Below, piece by piece: positions 11,639-24,365 of a DNA stretch of 64,000 nucleotides. The DNA is from Ailanthus altissimus (taxonomy: Eukaryota > Streptophyta > Magnoliopsida > Sapindales > Simaroubaceae), in contig OX327693.1 in the NCBI GenBank assembly GCA_946807835.1, positions 451,501 through 515,500 on the forward strand. The letters run 5' to 3'. Below the pieces are notes generated by a model. That model was not told the DNA's origin. It ran no database searches and was given only the letters and a program-made list of their open reading frames with translations. Position 1 is the first letter of the stretch; each line of letters starts with the position of its first letter. Both the position numbers and the translations under genes were made by a program.

Positions 11639-13138
11639 CGAGGAGGAATAATGAATCTCTCTATTTGATCTTCATCCCCTCAACGAAGCATTAGATGATT
11701 ACATGGTATGTTGATTTCCATTATCATTCAGTTTAATTATTTATATCACATACTTTGATTCTGCAATTTTATGATTTGTCAAAAATAGATCATGATCATA
11801 TGGTAATTATTATGGTTTCTCTTTTATTAATTACAGTGTAGTTTAATATTTTTAGATTATGGAAAGTTTATGCTGAAGCTGAACATTTTATGATAAATTT
11901 TTTTTTCATGTTCTCCCTTCATTTATTTATTATTCAGATGGAAGCAAAGCAAGGGACAGTTTCATAAAAAGTGGATGTTGAAGTCAAACAGCTTGTGGTC
12001 GAAAGGTAATCAAAAGTAATTTGCCGACTTTCTCGAATTCTAAAATTGGCAAATTTTGTTTAGTGATATTTTTAATTAATTTAAGATATTACCTTTTTTT
12101 TTATAAGTAAAAATAACTATTATTTTAGAAAGAATTGGATAAGATTGAAAATGACTCCTAAAATTTAGTCTTATGATTTTATTTCCCCAACATAACCGAG
12201 AGATCAGAAGACACCATTAATAAATATGTTTCTGTTCGGCTTTTCATACAAATTTTTGCAGACACATGATAATAAACATTATGGACTGACTGTGGACTCC
12301 ATTAATAAGGGTACAAGTTTCAGTATCAGAGACTCCCATTTCACTTGTTTTTGTCTTTGTCTTGCAGAGATTTGATGCTCTATTTGATCTCAGAACAATG
12401 AATCAGAGGATTGCCTCGTAACATCTCACATCCTCTACAATAAGGTCTATCTATTAATCATGTCATATTGTCCAAATTATGCAGTTTCCTTATTTTCTAC
12501 CTTAAAAATGAAAATGCCACTAGCTTACTTTAATTTTCAATGCTCAGATACTATACTGAAGAAATTTTGTTAATCAATGCTGTGTCAGCGTGATGTGTGA
12601 GAGGAGAAAAAAAGGGTGGTCTGGAACAAGGTTTACTGGATTCCAATATCACTTTAATCATCAAATATTTTGAATTATCAACACTAGAGGCTCAACTGTT
12701 AGTTTGCTAATTTAATTGTTACGGTTTATGTTGATTAGCTACACTTTAATTAAATATGAATCCTTAATTTGTATTTGAAATTTGTCTGTACACTTTTTCT
12801 AGTTTAATTTTTTTTTATATTATTGAGAGTTCATGATTCGGATTTTATGATAAATTTCAATTCATATTTCCTCTTTTTCAGATGGAAGCAAGTGGACAGT
12901 TTCATCTTTAATCTTGAATCTAACAGCAGTTTCAGCTCATTGAATTTTTGAACTCTTGCAGCCAAAAGGTAATTTGCCAGCTTATAATCAACTTTTAATA
13001 ATTGCAAAATTTGATATATGCAACCTGAAACCTGGGTAAATCCTTATTTATTGAGCTATCAGCAACCAAATGGACATCTGCAACTCTGTGTCGAGGCAAC
13101 ATTACAAGCTGAAACTGTTGGAGTGAATGCTAACCTGC
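11639..13138 (+). other. 3' flank of R gene 1 with reiterated non-coding modules
   Basis: The first 70 bases after the stop match the regions after gene 2 (42784 on) and gene 3 (46910 on). Two copies of a module starting CAGATGGAAGCAA and containing GGACAGTTTCAT lie at about 11937 and 12883. Several pieces are bounded by CAG and GT dinucleotides, so part of this may be spliced 3' UTR. No coding frame is seen. The flank resumes at 23089 after the nested insertion. Confidence 0.65.
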
Positions 13139-13143
13139 CTGGC
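13139..13143. repeat. Target-site duplication CTGGC (left copy; right copy 23089-23093)
   Basis: CTGGC lies directly before TGTAACACCC and again directly after ...CGTTTCA. The empty-site order is supported by the related flank of gene 2 (about 43850-43890), which reads continuously across this point. Confidence 0.85.
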
Positions 13144-14919
13144 TGTAACACCCGACTTTACGGGATAGTAAAAAAAAAGCTATAAGAAAAATTTTCAAAC
13201 TTTATTTAAGGATAAGGATAAGGAAATAAGATGAACTTTGAAATTTTAAAGTATGTAATATTTGAGAGATTACGTTTGTATAAAAGGAGATAATTATTAA
13301 TAAAAAGAGACGTATATGAAAAAAAATTAAGAAAATGTGTATTTAAAGTAGTTATTAAAATAAGGTAATTGAAAGTTAAAACATTTGGAGACGTAATTTT
13401 GAAGGTAGTGAGAAGTGCTCGTAGTAAAAATAAATTCATATAACACTAGTTTTATTAAAAGATAGTTTTTAGTTTGGAAATTTTCATTTACTTCTCTTTT
13501 TTTTGATTCATTAAATTGTAAGTGGATTAACTAATTAGTTAAGTTTGATATTTATAGATATATTATTTTCATTTCAGTTGAGTTTTAAAAAAAAGGGGTT
13601 TTATCAGTTTATGTTTTCAACGCAATTCCATTATAGGTTTGTCATTTTACTACATGTTTAATTAATAGGCTTTTTATTATTATTATTATTACTATTATAA
13701 AGAAAAGTAGGAAGATCACGTTAAGATTTTTAGTGGCTGTAGAAGTAATGATTATATATGATACTGATTCATGACTTGGTATATTTGTTTTTTAAGTTAA
13801 TGAGAGTATGCATATATGGTTTGGAAAGTTTAGTTATATTTCAAATAAATTTCTTTTTTTGAAATTATTATAGTTGTATTCTTTTTTTAGTTCCTTGAAG
13901 TTATTTTCTATTTTTTTTAAGGGTCATTATTGGCATTAGATCAAAAGAGAATTATACATTTTGGTAGTTGAATTTTTCTTTTAATGGATATTTCTTTTCC
14001 TTGGGCGGTAGTGTTTTACGTTTTCTACTAATTGGCTAAAACAGTTTGTTTTATATTTGATTTCATTTACTTGATATTAGCAATGCCGGTTTTATTATCA
14101 TATCTCACTCTACTGCCATAAATCAATAGTGGTATATATTAGGTTTGATTAATAAATAGTTTTTATTATTTTAATTAAATTCAAAAATTTTATTGGATAT
14201 TAATTTAAGAGATATGTTTTAAAATATTTTCAAGAGCTACTGTTATTATATATACATACACATGCACAAGAATTCGTTATTAAATGATTTTCTAGTATTC
14301 TTTTCTTGAACGATTAGTTGCTTTAGAATTTTTTTAAGATTTATTTCTTTTTTTTAGCATAAATAATTAGTAAATAAATTTTAGTTACAAAGTGATTATG
14401 TAATTCTTATTTCAGTTATTAGATTCTAATCACCTAGCATGTACCCTTCCCTATTCAGTTATAGAATCAGATACAGGTCTTGGGGACTTGTTTAGGCACA
14501 CCCAAAAGTTTTGGGCCGTGTGTTTGAACGCCAAACCCTTTGGGGGCATAGCTTTGCACATGCGTGTATGACCAGTTAGTATTTGTGCTTTGCTTGTGCA
14601 ATGTAATGCTGCCAAGTGTATGGCCAGCTTATCTCTTTTGCTCTGCCTGTGTGTTAATTGTTGCACTAGGTATATGACCAATTATTTTTCTTGGGTACTT
14701 GTTTTGTGCCTTTTTTTTTTCAGCTACTAGTATAATATTTAAATCAGAATTTTAGCCAAGCTATTTTACAGAAAGTTGAAAATTTTAAAAGTTTTTTCAG
14801 GTGCAAAAATATTTTGTTAAATATTACATGTAGATTTAGTATGTTCTAAACGAGTTCTTCTTTTACGATATATTATTTTAGTTAACATAGTATAATAGAA
14901 GAAGCATATTTGAATATAT

Positions 14920-17181
14920 TGTTGTGTGATATGGTGTGTGATGTGTATAGATGTATATAATTTCAAAAATTAAATACGCAACGGAAGTATTCATACATAT
15001 TAAACAATATGTAACATATTCAAGCATGTATGATCATTCAAGTACATATATATCTCATATATATATATTTCATGCATGATATAAAATGAATAACAAATGA
15101 ATAACAAATAAATAACCTACCCGGATATGAAGGTAGCTTTACAATTCTTCAAGAACTCCAAGCTTCAATTTGTTGAGCTCACCTTGAAGTGTTCCCTTGC
15201 ACAATTCTAGTTCACAACTAAATCTGGTGGGATTGTGAAGCTAGAATGGCAGCCTTGAATTTCCAGCAAATGATTGTTTTAACACTTAAAACAATTTGTC
15301 CTTATGATTACTACCAAGAGATGAGAAGAATTAGGTATTTTCTATAGTTCTTTACAAGTCTATATGTTGTAGCTTAGTAAGCCTTTGCATTTTCTCTCAA
15401 CACTTTGAGAAAAACACTTAGGAAAAGCTCTCAATTCTCTCTCCTTTCTCCTAGAACGAATTTCACTCTATCTTGCACATATTGAACTCTTTCAATTCTT
15501 TCTTAAGTGCAAAGAATGATTTCTCTTAGTGCTCCACCACCACTTAACCATGTTTGCCATTACAAACATTAATCTATCATATTTTTCACTCACCAATTTG
15601 ATTCAACCAATTGAATCAATTTCTAGAGAGTAAATGGCATTTAATCAATGTTAAGTGGTTTTACCACTTCCTTAGTGCATCATTTAAGAATTACAAAGTG
15701 GTAAACTTTCCTTATTATTAATAACAAGTGCATTCTCCATTAGTAAATGGTGTTTGCCACTTATTCCAATTAATAATAATAATTTGATTAATATATAAAA
15801 TATTAATAATTCAAAACTATTTTGAATATTTACATTTACCATATATGTATTTACCAAGTAAGGTAAATAGGTAAATACATGGTAAATTATTTATGGAGCA
15901 AGATTATGTCACTTGTCAATTTCTTATTGGTTAACAACTCTTGTAAACCAATAATGTGTTTTACCTTCAATTATTAACAAGTGAATAATAAAATAAACCT
16001 AGAAACATTTTTCATTTTGCTGGAAATTGTTGGATTAATTATTCAATCCAATTCGCCGCCCCAGTGCACAACGAGTATACTTCATATTGTGAGACTCTCT
16101 AGGTCCATGCCCGATTTGTCATATGAAACTATTTCACACGTCCGTGAACAATGTCCCATACACATGTTACAGATATTACAAAATGGCGCATTAGACCATA
16201 CAAGTTGAGGTTATAACATATTCGTATAATCCTTCCATCATAAATATCCTAGAAGAGCGGAGATATAGATCAACACCGTCAAGTCTCCATGTGCTCAACC
16301 ATAAACTTATCTCTAGATTTGTATTTCAATAAATAATATCCGTAAACACTTTCACGATATTATTTTCCCAAGAAATTCTTGGATGTCTGCTTATGGCCAT
16401 AAGACTTTCTGAAATACAATCTTGGAGTTGCAGGATATTTTACTCACCCAATTGAGTTGATGGATCCTATATTTGTACACACCGGACTCCATTAGCATCG
16501 GACCATACCCAGCGACACCCAGCGGTCAAACCATGAAAGGTATCTAACATGTATGGAACCAAAGTATGATGGATCACTAACAAGTCCACCGTGGCACTCA
16601 GGTCTAAGGACCACGAATACTACTCAACTCGAAAGATCCTCCATTGACGGCTTTATGGGATGTCTATTGGAGATCTTTGTGAGTCTGTTCAATATTCAGT
16701 TTACTGAATACTTGTATCTCTATACGAGTTTCCACTAAACTCATGGTCTGCTAAGACTAACCATCTGGACTATTCAGATATAGACATACACTGATCTATA
16801 TATATATTAAGATCTTCACTAGCTGACCCGTATTAGTGAAGGTAGATCAGGAACATTAAATTTAAGAACATATTTGTATAACAACATTTCTTAGCACCAT
16901 TTGCAACCCATTGCAACTATGCCATTATTAATATTTTCTTAGGTCTTTGTCCCATTTCAGACAAGACTCTAACTCTTTAAATTTTACTAACTCTTAGTTT
17001 TGATCTAAACTCTTTTAGATTAGATCTGAACTCGTTCAGATCATACAATGTCTAAAACGTTACAAGCATCTTACCATATTTATAAATAAAATAATTAGTG
17101 ATATATTGAAATCATAAATGTATAAACATAAAGCAAATATTTATACATAAAAGGGATGGCACGTAAGCACAAATCCCAACA
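14920..17181 (-). mobile_element. Second solo LTR (2262 bp) nested in the first
   Basis: On the minus strand it starts TGTTGGGATTTG and ends in CAACA. Both sides carry TATAT (14915-14919 and 17182-17186), a 5-bp target duplication. The surroundings are TA-rich, so the duplication alone is weak, but the matching TGTTG/CAACA termini support it. It has no meaningful coding frame; the short frames at 15981 and 16553 resemble nothing known. It may instead be a large non-coding derivative of an LTR element. Confidence 0.65.
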
Positions 17182-17665
17182 TATATATGTGTCCACTCAC
17201 AGAGTTTTATGTTCACCCTCTTTTTTTTCTTGCTTTCTAAATTTTTTTCCTCCAGGTTGTTGCATTTCAGTTAGGGTGTGTTAGTTTTCCTAAGATCAGC
17301 AACGAAGTGCTGCAAAAGACTTTTTAATTCTTTTCTCTTATTTTAACTTAGTAGAGATATTTTGGTATTTGTGTTATGAATGATAATTTCGTGTTCTCAA
17401 TTTTCTTATCACTCGTAGTGTGGAATTTGTGATCCAAAATCATGTTTATGACATTGGTAATGTTTGGAACAAATTCGGGAGCATGTGTGGAAGAGGTGGA
17501 ATTCTAATGGAACAGTTGACAAAATGCAGAAGAAAACAGGGGAAATTTCCCAGGTGTGAGCGTCGCGGCATTGGGAAGCATTGGCCAATGCCTTGGCTAA
17601 TGCTGCGGCGCTGGTGGAAGCATTGGCCAATGCCGCGGCGCTGGTGGAAGCATTGAAACCAGTAT

Positions 17666-17685
17666 GTCAATGCCGCGGCATTGAC
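17666..17685. repeat. 20-bp perfect palindrome in the LTR (core CCGCGG)
   Basis: The 20 bases read the same on both strands around the core GCCGCGGC. The matching site in the 3' LTR (22497-22516) has GTCGCGAC at the core and is again a perfect palindrome. Confidence 0.9.
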
Positions 17686-17761
17686 ACTGTTACTATTCAT
17701 AATCCCAAAAAATTACGAATTTAGGCTTTTCTTTTACATGTTTTGGGTATTTTAGACTTCA

Positions 17762-17769
17762 TATAAATA
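17762..17769 (+). promoter_or_regulatory. TATA box in the 5' LTR of copia A
   Basis: TATAAATA followed by CCCCATTATGCC; the same motif lies at the matching place in the 3' LTR. It is the likely core promoter of the element. Confidence 0.55.
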
Positions 17770-18110
17770 CCCCATTATGCCTGGGGTTAAATTAGAACAT
17801 GAGAAACACTCTCAAAACACATTACAACAAACCCTAGAGCTCCAAATTCAAGTGTATCATTCTTTGATATTGTAAGATCAATTCTCTTGTAATCAAACAA
17901 AGAATAAGATAGACTTGGATCCTTGATCCACCGTGGACGTAAGTAATTTGCTGAACCACGTATTTTGTGTCTTGGTATGGTATATTTCTACTTTTCTCTA
18001 CTGTCAATACTTAGCTCTACAATTTAGCTTGTTGTTCTTGCTTAGATTGTTTTACCTACTTCATTGCTTGTATTCTCTACGTATTCCGCTGCGTGTTAAA
18101 CTCTACAAAT

Positions 18111-18122
18111 TGATATCAGAGC
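18111..18122 (+). other. Primer-binding site of copia A (initiator Met tRNA)
   Basis: TGATATCAGAGC lies four bases after the LTR and matches the usual plant copia site TGGTATCAGAGC except for one base. Confidence 0.85.
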
Positions 18123-18159
18123 TGTTATTGGCTGTCTAAGTTTGTTTTTTTTGTTGAAC

Positions 18160-21100
18160 ATGGCACCACATAAGCATGAAGTAGAGAAATTTACAGGGCA
18201 TAATGATTTCAACTTATGGAAACTTAAGATGATGGCTTTGTTAGAGAGTCAAGGACTAGAATCAGCCCTTGAGGAACCCTCTAGTACAAGTGATAAGTCT
18301 TCAACATCTAAGTTAGACATGGATCTTGAAACCATTAATAGAAAAGCCCGGAGTAAAATTATCTTGAGTTTGGATGATGAAGTTTTGAGGGACGTGGGTA
18401 TAGAAAAATCAGCACTAGGTTTGTGGAAAAGACTTGATGAGTTATATATGACTAAGTCTCTTGCAAACCGGTTGTATCTCAAGAAGAATTTGTTTGGGTT
18501 GTCTTTGGTTGAGGGTGGTTCACTAAATGAACACATTGATTCCTTCAACAAGGCTGTCATTGATTTGGAGACAGTTGATGTCAAAATCAGTGATGAAGAC
18601 AAGGCAATTCTGTTATTGAGTTCACTTCTTAAAAGTTATGAACATTTTGTTGATACTCTTCTATATGGAAGGGAGTCATTGACAATGAAGGATGTTAGAG
18701 CAGCCTTAAACTCAAAGGTGTTAGTCAAGAAGTTAGAACAACAACAACAAAATTCTGCAGCTGTACTTGTTGCGAGGGGGAGAGCTGAGAGTAGAGAATC
18801 TAAAGTAAGAAATTCTTTAAGATCAAAATCGAGGGGGAGATCCAAGAAGTGTTACTTCTGCAAGAAAGAAGGTCATTTCAAAAGGGATTGTCCAGAAAGG
18901 AAAGCCAAGTATCAAGGGAAGAGACCTGAAGCAGATGCAGCTATAGTCTATGAAGAAGATTATGAAGTTGCAGAAACATTAGTTGCCTCGAATGGGCAGA
19001 ACACCGGTGAATGGATTCTTGACTCCGGATGTACTTTCCATATGTGTCTTAATAAAGCTTTGTTCACTAGCTATCAGTCCATTAATGGTTGTAAGGTATT
19101 AATAGGCAACATTATAGTTTGTCAAGTCATTGGGATGGGTAATATTAGGCTGAAACTACATGATGGGAGTGTGAGAGAGTTGTTAGATGTGAGGCATGTA
19201 CCTGATCTCAAAAGAAATTTAATTTCTTTAGGCATGCCTGATTAATCTGGTTGCACATTCAAGGGTGAGAGTGGTACATTGAAAGTGATTAAGGGTTTAA
19301 TGGTTGTAATAAAAGGTGAGCGTAAACACGGGTTGTACGTATTGAGTGGAGAGGCTGTCATTGGTTCTGCATCTTTCTCTGTTGATAATGAGAATATGCA
19401 AACCAAGTTATGGCATTTGAGGTTAGGGCACTTGGGTGAGAGAGGTCTTAAGGAGTTGTATGATCAAGGTGTATTTGGCAAGGGAAAGATTCAGTCAATG
19501 GGGTTTTGTGAACATTATGTACTTGGGAAAGCTCATAGAGTTAAGTTTAACACGGGTGAACACAACACCAAAGGCATTCTTGATTACATACATTCTGACC
19601 TTTGGGGACCTGCACAAACTGTTACTCATGGTGGTGCACGGTATTTTCTGTCATTCATTGATGATTATTCAAGGAAGTTGTGGGTTTATGTGTTGAAGAG
19701 CAAAGAGCAGGTGTTTGAAACATTTCAAAAATGGAAAGCACTTGTGGAGAATCAAACGGGTAAGAAAATCAAAAGACTTAAGACGGATAATGGTCTTGAG
19801 TTTTGTAATATTGAGTTTGATAAGTTTTGTGCTAAGTTTGGTATTGCAAGGCATAAAACGGTGCAGTACACACCACAACATAATGGACTTGCAGAAAGGA
19901 TGAACTGAACATTACTTGAAAGGGTAACGTGCATGCTAACCAATGCCAGATTGTCTAAGGCATTTTGGAGGAAGGCGATTGTAACTGCAGCTTACTTGAT
20001 AAATCGAAGTCCTTCTTCAGCTATTGGCTTTATGACACCAGAACAGAAATGGCCTGGAAGCACTCCAAAATATGATCACCTGAGGGTATTTGGATGCCCT
20101 GCATTTGTACACATCAAGCAAGACAAACTAGAACTAAGAGCCTTGAAGGGGATATTCATTGGATATCCAGAAGGTGTTAAGGGATACAAGGTGTGGTGTA
20201 CTGATCTTAATCCATACAACAGTATCATTAGTAGAGATGTGACGTTCAATGAATCTACATTGTTGGAAACTAATTCAGATTCGGTTGTGAAGAAGTCGGA
20301 AGATGTGCCAAGTTCAGTTTCTGAATCTGAAACTGAACATCATGAGGTGGAACATGATTTGAGACCTGACATTCCTATAGGTCAGCATTTCAATGATGAT
20401 GCACATGAAGAATAAGAACCTGAAATTTTCTCTGAAACAACACCATTGTAGTCTAGCACTCCTGAAGCTGAACTTGAAGAGTACCAGTCAGCTAGAGATA
20501 GACAAAGAAGAGTTGTTCGACCACCAAGTAGGTATGCACATGCTGATTTGATAGCTTATGCATTTAACACGTCTTACACTATAGAATATGATGAACCAAA
20601 ATTATATGCTGAAGCTATTGAGAGTGTAAATTGTGTTAAATGGCAATAAGCTATGGAAGAAGAGATCACTTCTCTTAATAAGAATTATACCTGGACATTG
20701 GTGGTGAAACCAAAGAACAAGAGGTTAGTTGGCTGCAAATGGGTTTACAAGGTTAAGGAGGGGGTTTCGGGTGTTGAGCCTACAAAGTTCAAGGCTAGGC
20801 TTGTTGCACAGGGCTTCATACAAAAAGAAGGGGTTGATTTCTATGAAATCTTTTCTCTTGTTGTAAAACACTCATCAATTCGCATTTTATTATCCATGTG
20901 TGTAAATCTGAATTTACATCTTGAACAAATGGATGTAAAGACAGCTTTCCTTCATGGTGAGCTTGAAGAAGAGCTATACATGGCACAATCGAAAGGTTTT
21001 GAAGAACCAGGCAAAGAAGACTATGCTTGTTTGCTAAAGAAGTCTTTATATGGGTTGAAGAAATCTCCAAGACAATGGTATAAGAGATTTAATGATTTTA

Positions 21101-22164
21101 TGCTGCATTGTGGCTTTACAAGGAGCAAGTATGATGGATGTGTGTACTTCAAAGCATTGAATAACAGTAAGCGTATGTATCTCCTTCTATATGTTGATGA
21201 TATGTTAATTGCATGTAAGGATATGGAAGAGATACATAAGCTGAAAAATCAGTTGGGTGGTGAGTTTGAAATGAAAGATTTGGGGTCAGCCAAAAGAATT
21301 TTGGGTATGGATATAGTGAGAGGCAGTGATGTTATTTTCTTATCTCAACAACGGTATATACTCAAGGTTCTTGACAGGTTCAGAATGAGGGATGCCAAAG
21401 CTGTGACGACTCCATTGGCAATGCATTTCAAACTGTCGGCATCTCAATCACCACAAATTAAAGAAGAAAAATTGCATATGCTTAAGGTACCATATGCTAG
21501 TGCTGTTGGTTGTATAATGTATGCTATGGTTTGCACAAGGCCGGATATAGCACAAGCGGTGAGTGTTGTAAGTAGATACATGGCTAATCCTGGAAAGGAG
21601 CATTGGATGGCCGTGAAATGGATACTTAGGTATCTAAAGGGGACGTCACATTATGGTTTGCTATTCAGAAGGGTTAGCACAGGTGATGAAATGGTGAAGG
21701 GTTACGTGGACTCAGATTACGCAGGTGACTTGGACAATAGAAGGTCTTTATCTGGGTATATCTTCACGGTGTTTGGATGTAGCGTATGCTGGAAATCAGT
21801 ATTGCAGCATGTTGTAGCACTATCAACTACCGAAGCCGAGTATATAGCCTTAGGAGAAGCAATTAAGGAGGCTATATGGTTGAAAGGTATATGTGCTGAA
21901 CTTTTGGCTATGGATGAAGTTAATACTTCAGTACATTGTGATAGCCAAAGTGCCATACATCTAAGCAAACATCAGGTGTTTCATGAAAGATCGAAACACA
22001 TTGATGTTAGGATGCATTTCATTCGGGATACTGTGCAGAGTGGCATTATTAGTCTGTGTAAAATTCCGACGTCGGAGAATCCTGCTGATATGTTGACTAA
22101 GCCGCTGCCCTCAGTTAAGTTCAAGTTGTGTATGGACTTAACTGGAATCACAACTTACAATTAA
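18160..22164 (+). pseudogene. gag-pol of copia A, five nonsense codons in one frame
   Basis: One continuous reading frame, without frameshift, encodes gag, a zinc knuckle CX2CX4HX4C (from about residue 231), protease with DSG (about 288), pre-integrase, integrase, reverse transcriptase with YVDD (about 1011) and RNase H ending at 22164. Stops interrupt it at 19243, 19906, 20413, 20449 and 20647. Four of the five sit where element B has Gln codons and differ by one C-to-T change. The second is TGA opposite CAA. The element is therefore coding-dead but structurally whole. Confidence 0.9.
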
Positions 22165-22239
22165 GGTTGTGATGTGGAGGATGGATCCTTGGTTGCTCTC
22201 TTGGTGTTGTTGGAGTGATTTTGTATCAAGAAGGGGATT

Positions 22240-22938
22240 TGTGGAATTTGTGATCCAAAATCATGTTTATGATGTTGGTAATGTTTGGAACAAATTCGGG
22301 AACACGTCGGAATTATTTTGGAGCCGGAAGCATGTGTGGAAGAGGTGGAATTCTAATGGAACAGTTGACAAAATGCAAAAGAAAATAGGGAAAATTTCTC
22401 AGGTGTGAGCGCCGCGGCATTAGAAAGCATTGGCAAAAGCATTGGCCAATGCCTTGGCCAATGCCGCGGCGCTGGTGGAAGCATTGAAACCAGTATGTCA
22501 ATGTCGCGACATTGACATTGTTACTGTTCACAATCCCAAAAAATTACGAATTTAGGCTTTTCTTTTATATGTTTTGGGTATTTTAGACTTTATATAAATA
22601 CCCCATTATGCCTAGGGTTAAATTAGAACATGAGAAACACTCTCAAAATACATTACAACAAACCCTAGAGCTCCAAATTCAGGTGTATCATTCTTTGATC
22701 TTGTAAGATCAATTCTCTTGTAATCAAATAAAGAATAAGAGAGACTTGGATCCTTGATCCACCGTGGACGTAAGTAATTTGTTGAACCACGTATTTTGTA
22801 TCTTGGTATGGTATATTTCTACTTTTCTCTACTGTCAATACTTAGCTCTACAATTTAGCTTGTTGTTCTTGCTTGGATTGTTTTACCTACTTCATTGCTT
22901 GTATTCTTTACGTATTCCGCTGCGTGTTAAACTCTACA
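22240..22938 (+). repeat. 3' LTR of copia A
   Basis: 699 bases from TGTGGAATTTG to CTCTACA, followed by the duplicated target CGTAA. A purine-rich AAGAAGGGGA lies just upstream. Confidence 0.92.
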
Positions 22939-23413
22939 CGTAAAATACTTTCTAGTTATATTTTTATTTTTCTTTCTTTTGAGGAAATTTTATGATTAAA
23001 TAAAATTTTGGTACACTGAGTTTTACTCAAGTTAACTGTTATAAGAGTTAAGAACATGCCTAAGCATAGGAGAGGTTGGGTCGTTTCACTGGCTATTGAC
23101 GCTTGTTTCCATCTTACAGCTCAGTGCAAGCAAGAAAGGGAAGTCTCAGAAAAAATTGCCCTCTTTGGAAAAAGGCAGACAATAATACACTTGATGAGGT
23201 GAAAAATCTATGATCCTCGCTTGCTAATTTTACCCGTTGCCTCCCTGAAATGCTGCTAATTTAAGAGATTTATAAGTTGCTCTTATGTACACGTATACTC
23301 TTTGTCATAATTTGCACAATCTACTGTATAATATGTTGTTAGTTGCGTATCTCAGCTACCTTACACATTGCATTTACTTTTCTTGTTTTGCAGGTGGCCT
23401 ATCAGCAACGTCC

Positions 23414-23490
23414 ATTGCCACGGGTTCGAAGCAACATCTGAAGAAGCTAAATGCCCGGGGCAGCAGATGCTCAACAAACTTGGAGGTTCA
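23414..23490 (+). pseudogene. 40S ribosomal protein S4-like exon fragment (a)
   Basis: With one frame change it reads HLKKLNA then MLNKLGG, matching the conserved N-terminus of eukaryotic RPS4. It follows a TTTTGCAG splice-acceptor-like tract. Its closest partner is the copy at 44168. Confidence 0.7.
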
Positions 23491-24268
23491 TTGACACTGT
23501 CCACTTTAATCATATCACATAATTTGATTCTGCGATTTTGTTATTTGTCAACAATAGATGCTCCTATGGTAGTTTGTTACTTAATGACAATATAATTTAG
23601 TTAAATGTGAATCCTTTGTATCGGAATTTTGACTCTACATTTTCGCTAATTTAATTTTTATATGATAAATTTCATTTCATATTTTCTTTTTTTCAACAGT
23701 TTTTTTTAGCACTTGCTGGCGGAAGTCAAAATTTAATAATTGTAAATTTGATATTTTCTAAAGTTGTTCTTACTTTTTCGCCAGATCAGGGTTTTCTTCA
23801 GATGGTCAGTTCATTTTGTTGTTGAAGTGGAGACGAATATAGAATGGGAATGCAGAAGCAAAACATTTCAACCATTTCATAATGATTTGAGTGGAGCTTC
23901 CAGTAGAACAATATCCTAATGTATGTATGGGGTATGGACTTCTCCCCTTCACGCAAATCTCACATCTCTCAAGTAGATACTCTCCTGGCTAGATAATGAT
24001 GTTTGTTGCCTTCTAAACAGCTCTCTGCAAGAAAGAAGGGGAGGCCAATAAAAAAATTCCCTACTCAAAAAATGCAGACAATCAAACGCATGGTGAGGTA
24101 AACAAATCTACGATCTGCACCAGCTTACTTCTAGTCTTTGCTTCCCTGCAATGCCCATTTAATTGATTTATAGATTGCTCCTACTTCCAGATTCCTGATA
24201 TTGCCAGATCCGTTATTCATTAAAAGGTGTTTCCCTGAAGCAGCTTGTTCATTGCACTTCCTTTTCGG

Positions 24269-24365
24269 ATGGCTTGAGGCTTGAAGAAACATCTGTGGAG
24301 ACTTAATGCTCCAGAGCATTGTACTCATTCTAGCATGCACAAATTTAGGGAGTGCTTGACCAAGC
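24269..24365 (+). pseudogene. 40S ribosomal protein S4-like exon fragment (b)
   Basis: Starts ATGGCT, then an in-frame TGA where RPS4 has Arg, then GLKKHLWRLNAPEH, and a later FRECL similar to the SRECLP stretch of RPS4. The region between is shortened. Confidence 0.7.

Larger units (their letters stand above)
17419..18107 (+). repeat. 5' LTR of copia A
   Basis: Begins TGTGGAATTTG and ends CTCTACA. Compared with the 3' LTR it lacks about 27 bases near 17479 and has an additional copy of a GC-rich AAGCATTGGCCAATG segment. Confidence 0.92.
17419..22938 (+). mobile_element. Ty1/copia element A, full length with both LTRs
   Basis: Two LTRs (17419-18107 and 22240-22938) bracket one gag-pol frame. 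Flanks are CGTAG and CGTAA, a target duplication with one mismatch. A primer-binding site follows the 5' LTR and a purine tract (about 22228-22237) precedes the 3' LTR. The LTRs differ by base changes and indels, so the insertion is older than element C. Same family as element B, opposite orientation. Protein similarity points to the Tork/Tnt1 lineage. Confidence 0.93.
13144..23088 (+). mobile_element. Solo LTR, probably Ty3/gypsy type, split by two nested insertions
   Basis: Starts TGTAACACCC, a start common among dicot gypsy LTRs, and ends TTTCA, giving TG...CA, flanked by a perfect CTGGC duplication. Removing the two nested elements and their duplications leaves about 2.15 kb with no gag-pol coding, as expected for a solo LTR formed by recombination between the ends of a full element. 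The superfamily is inferred from the terminal sequence only. Confidence 0.75.

Noticed and set aside
14451..14681. Minus-strand 76-codon frame within the outer solo LTR
   Set aside because: No recognised domain; lies in non-coding LTR sequence.
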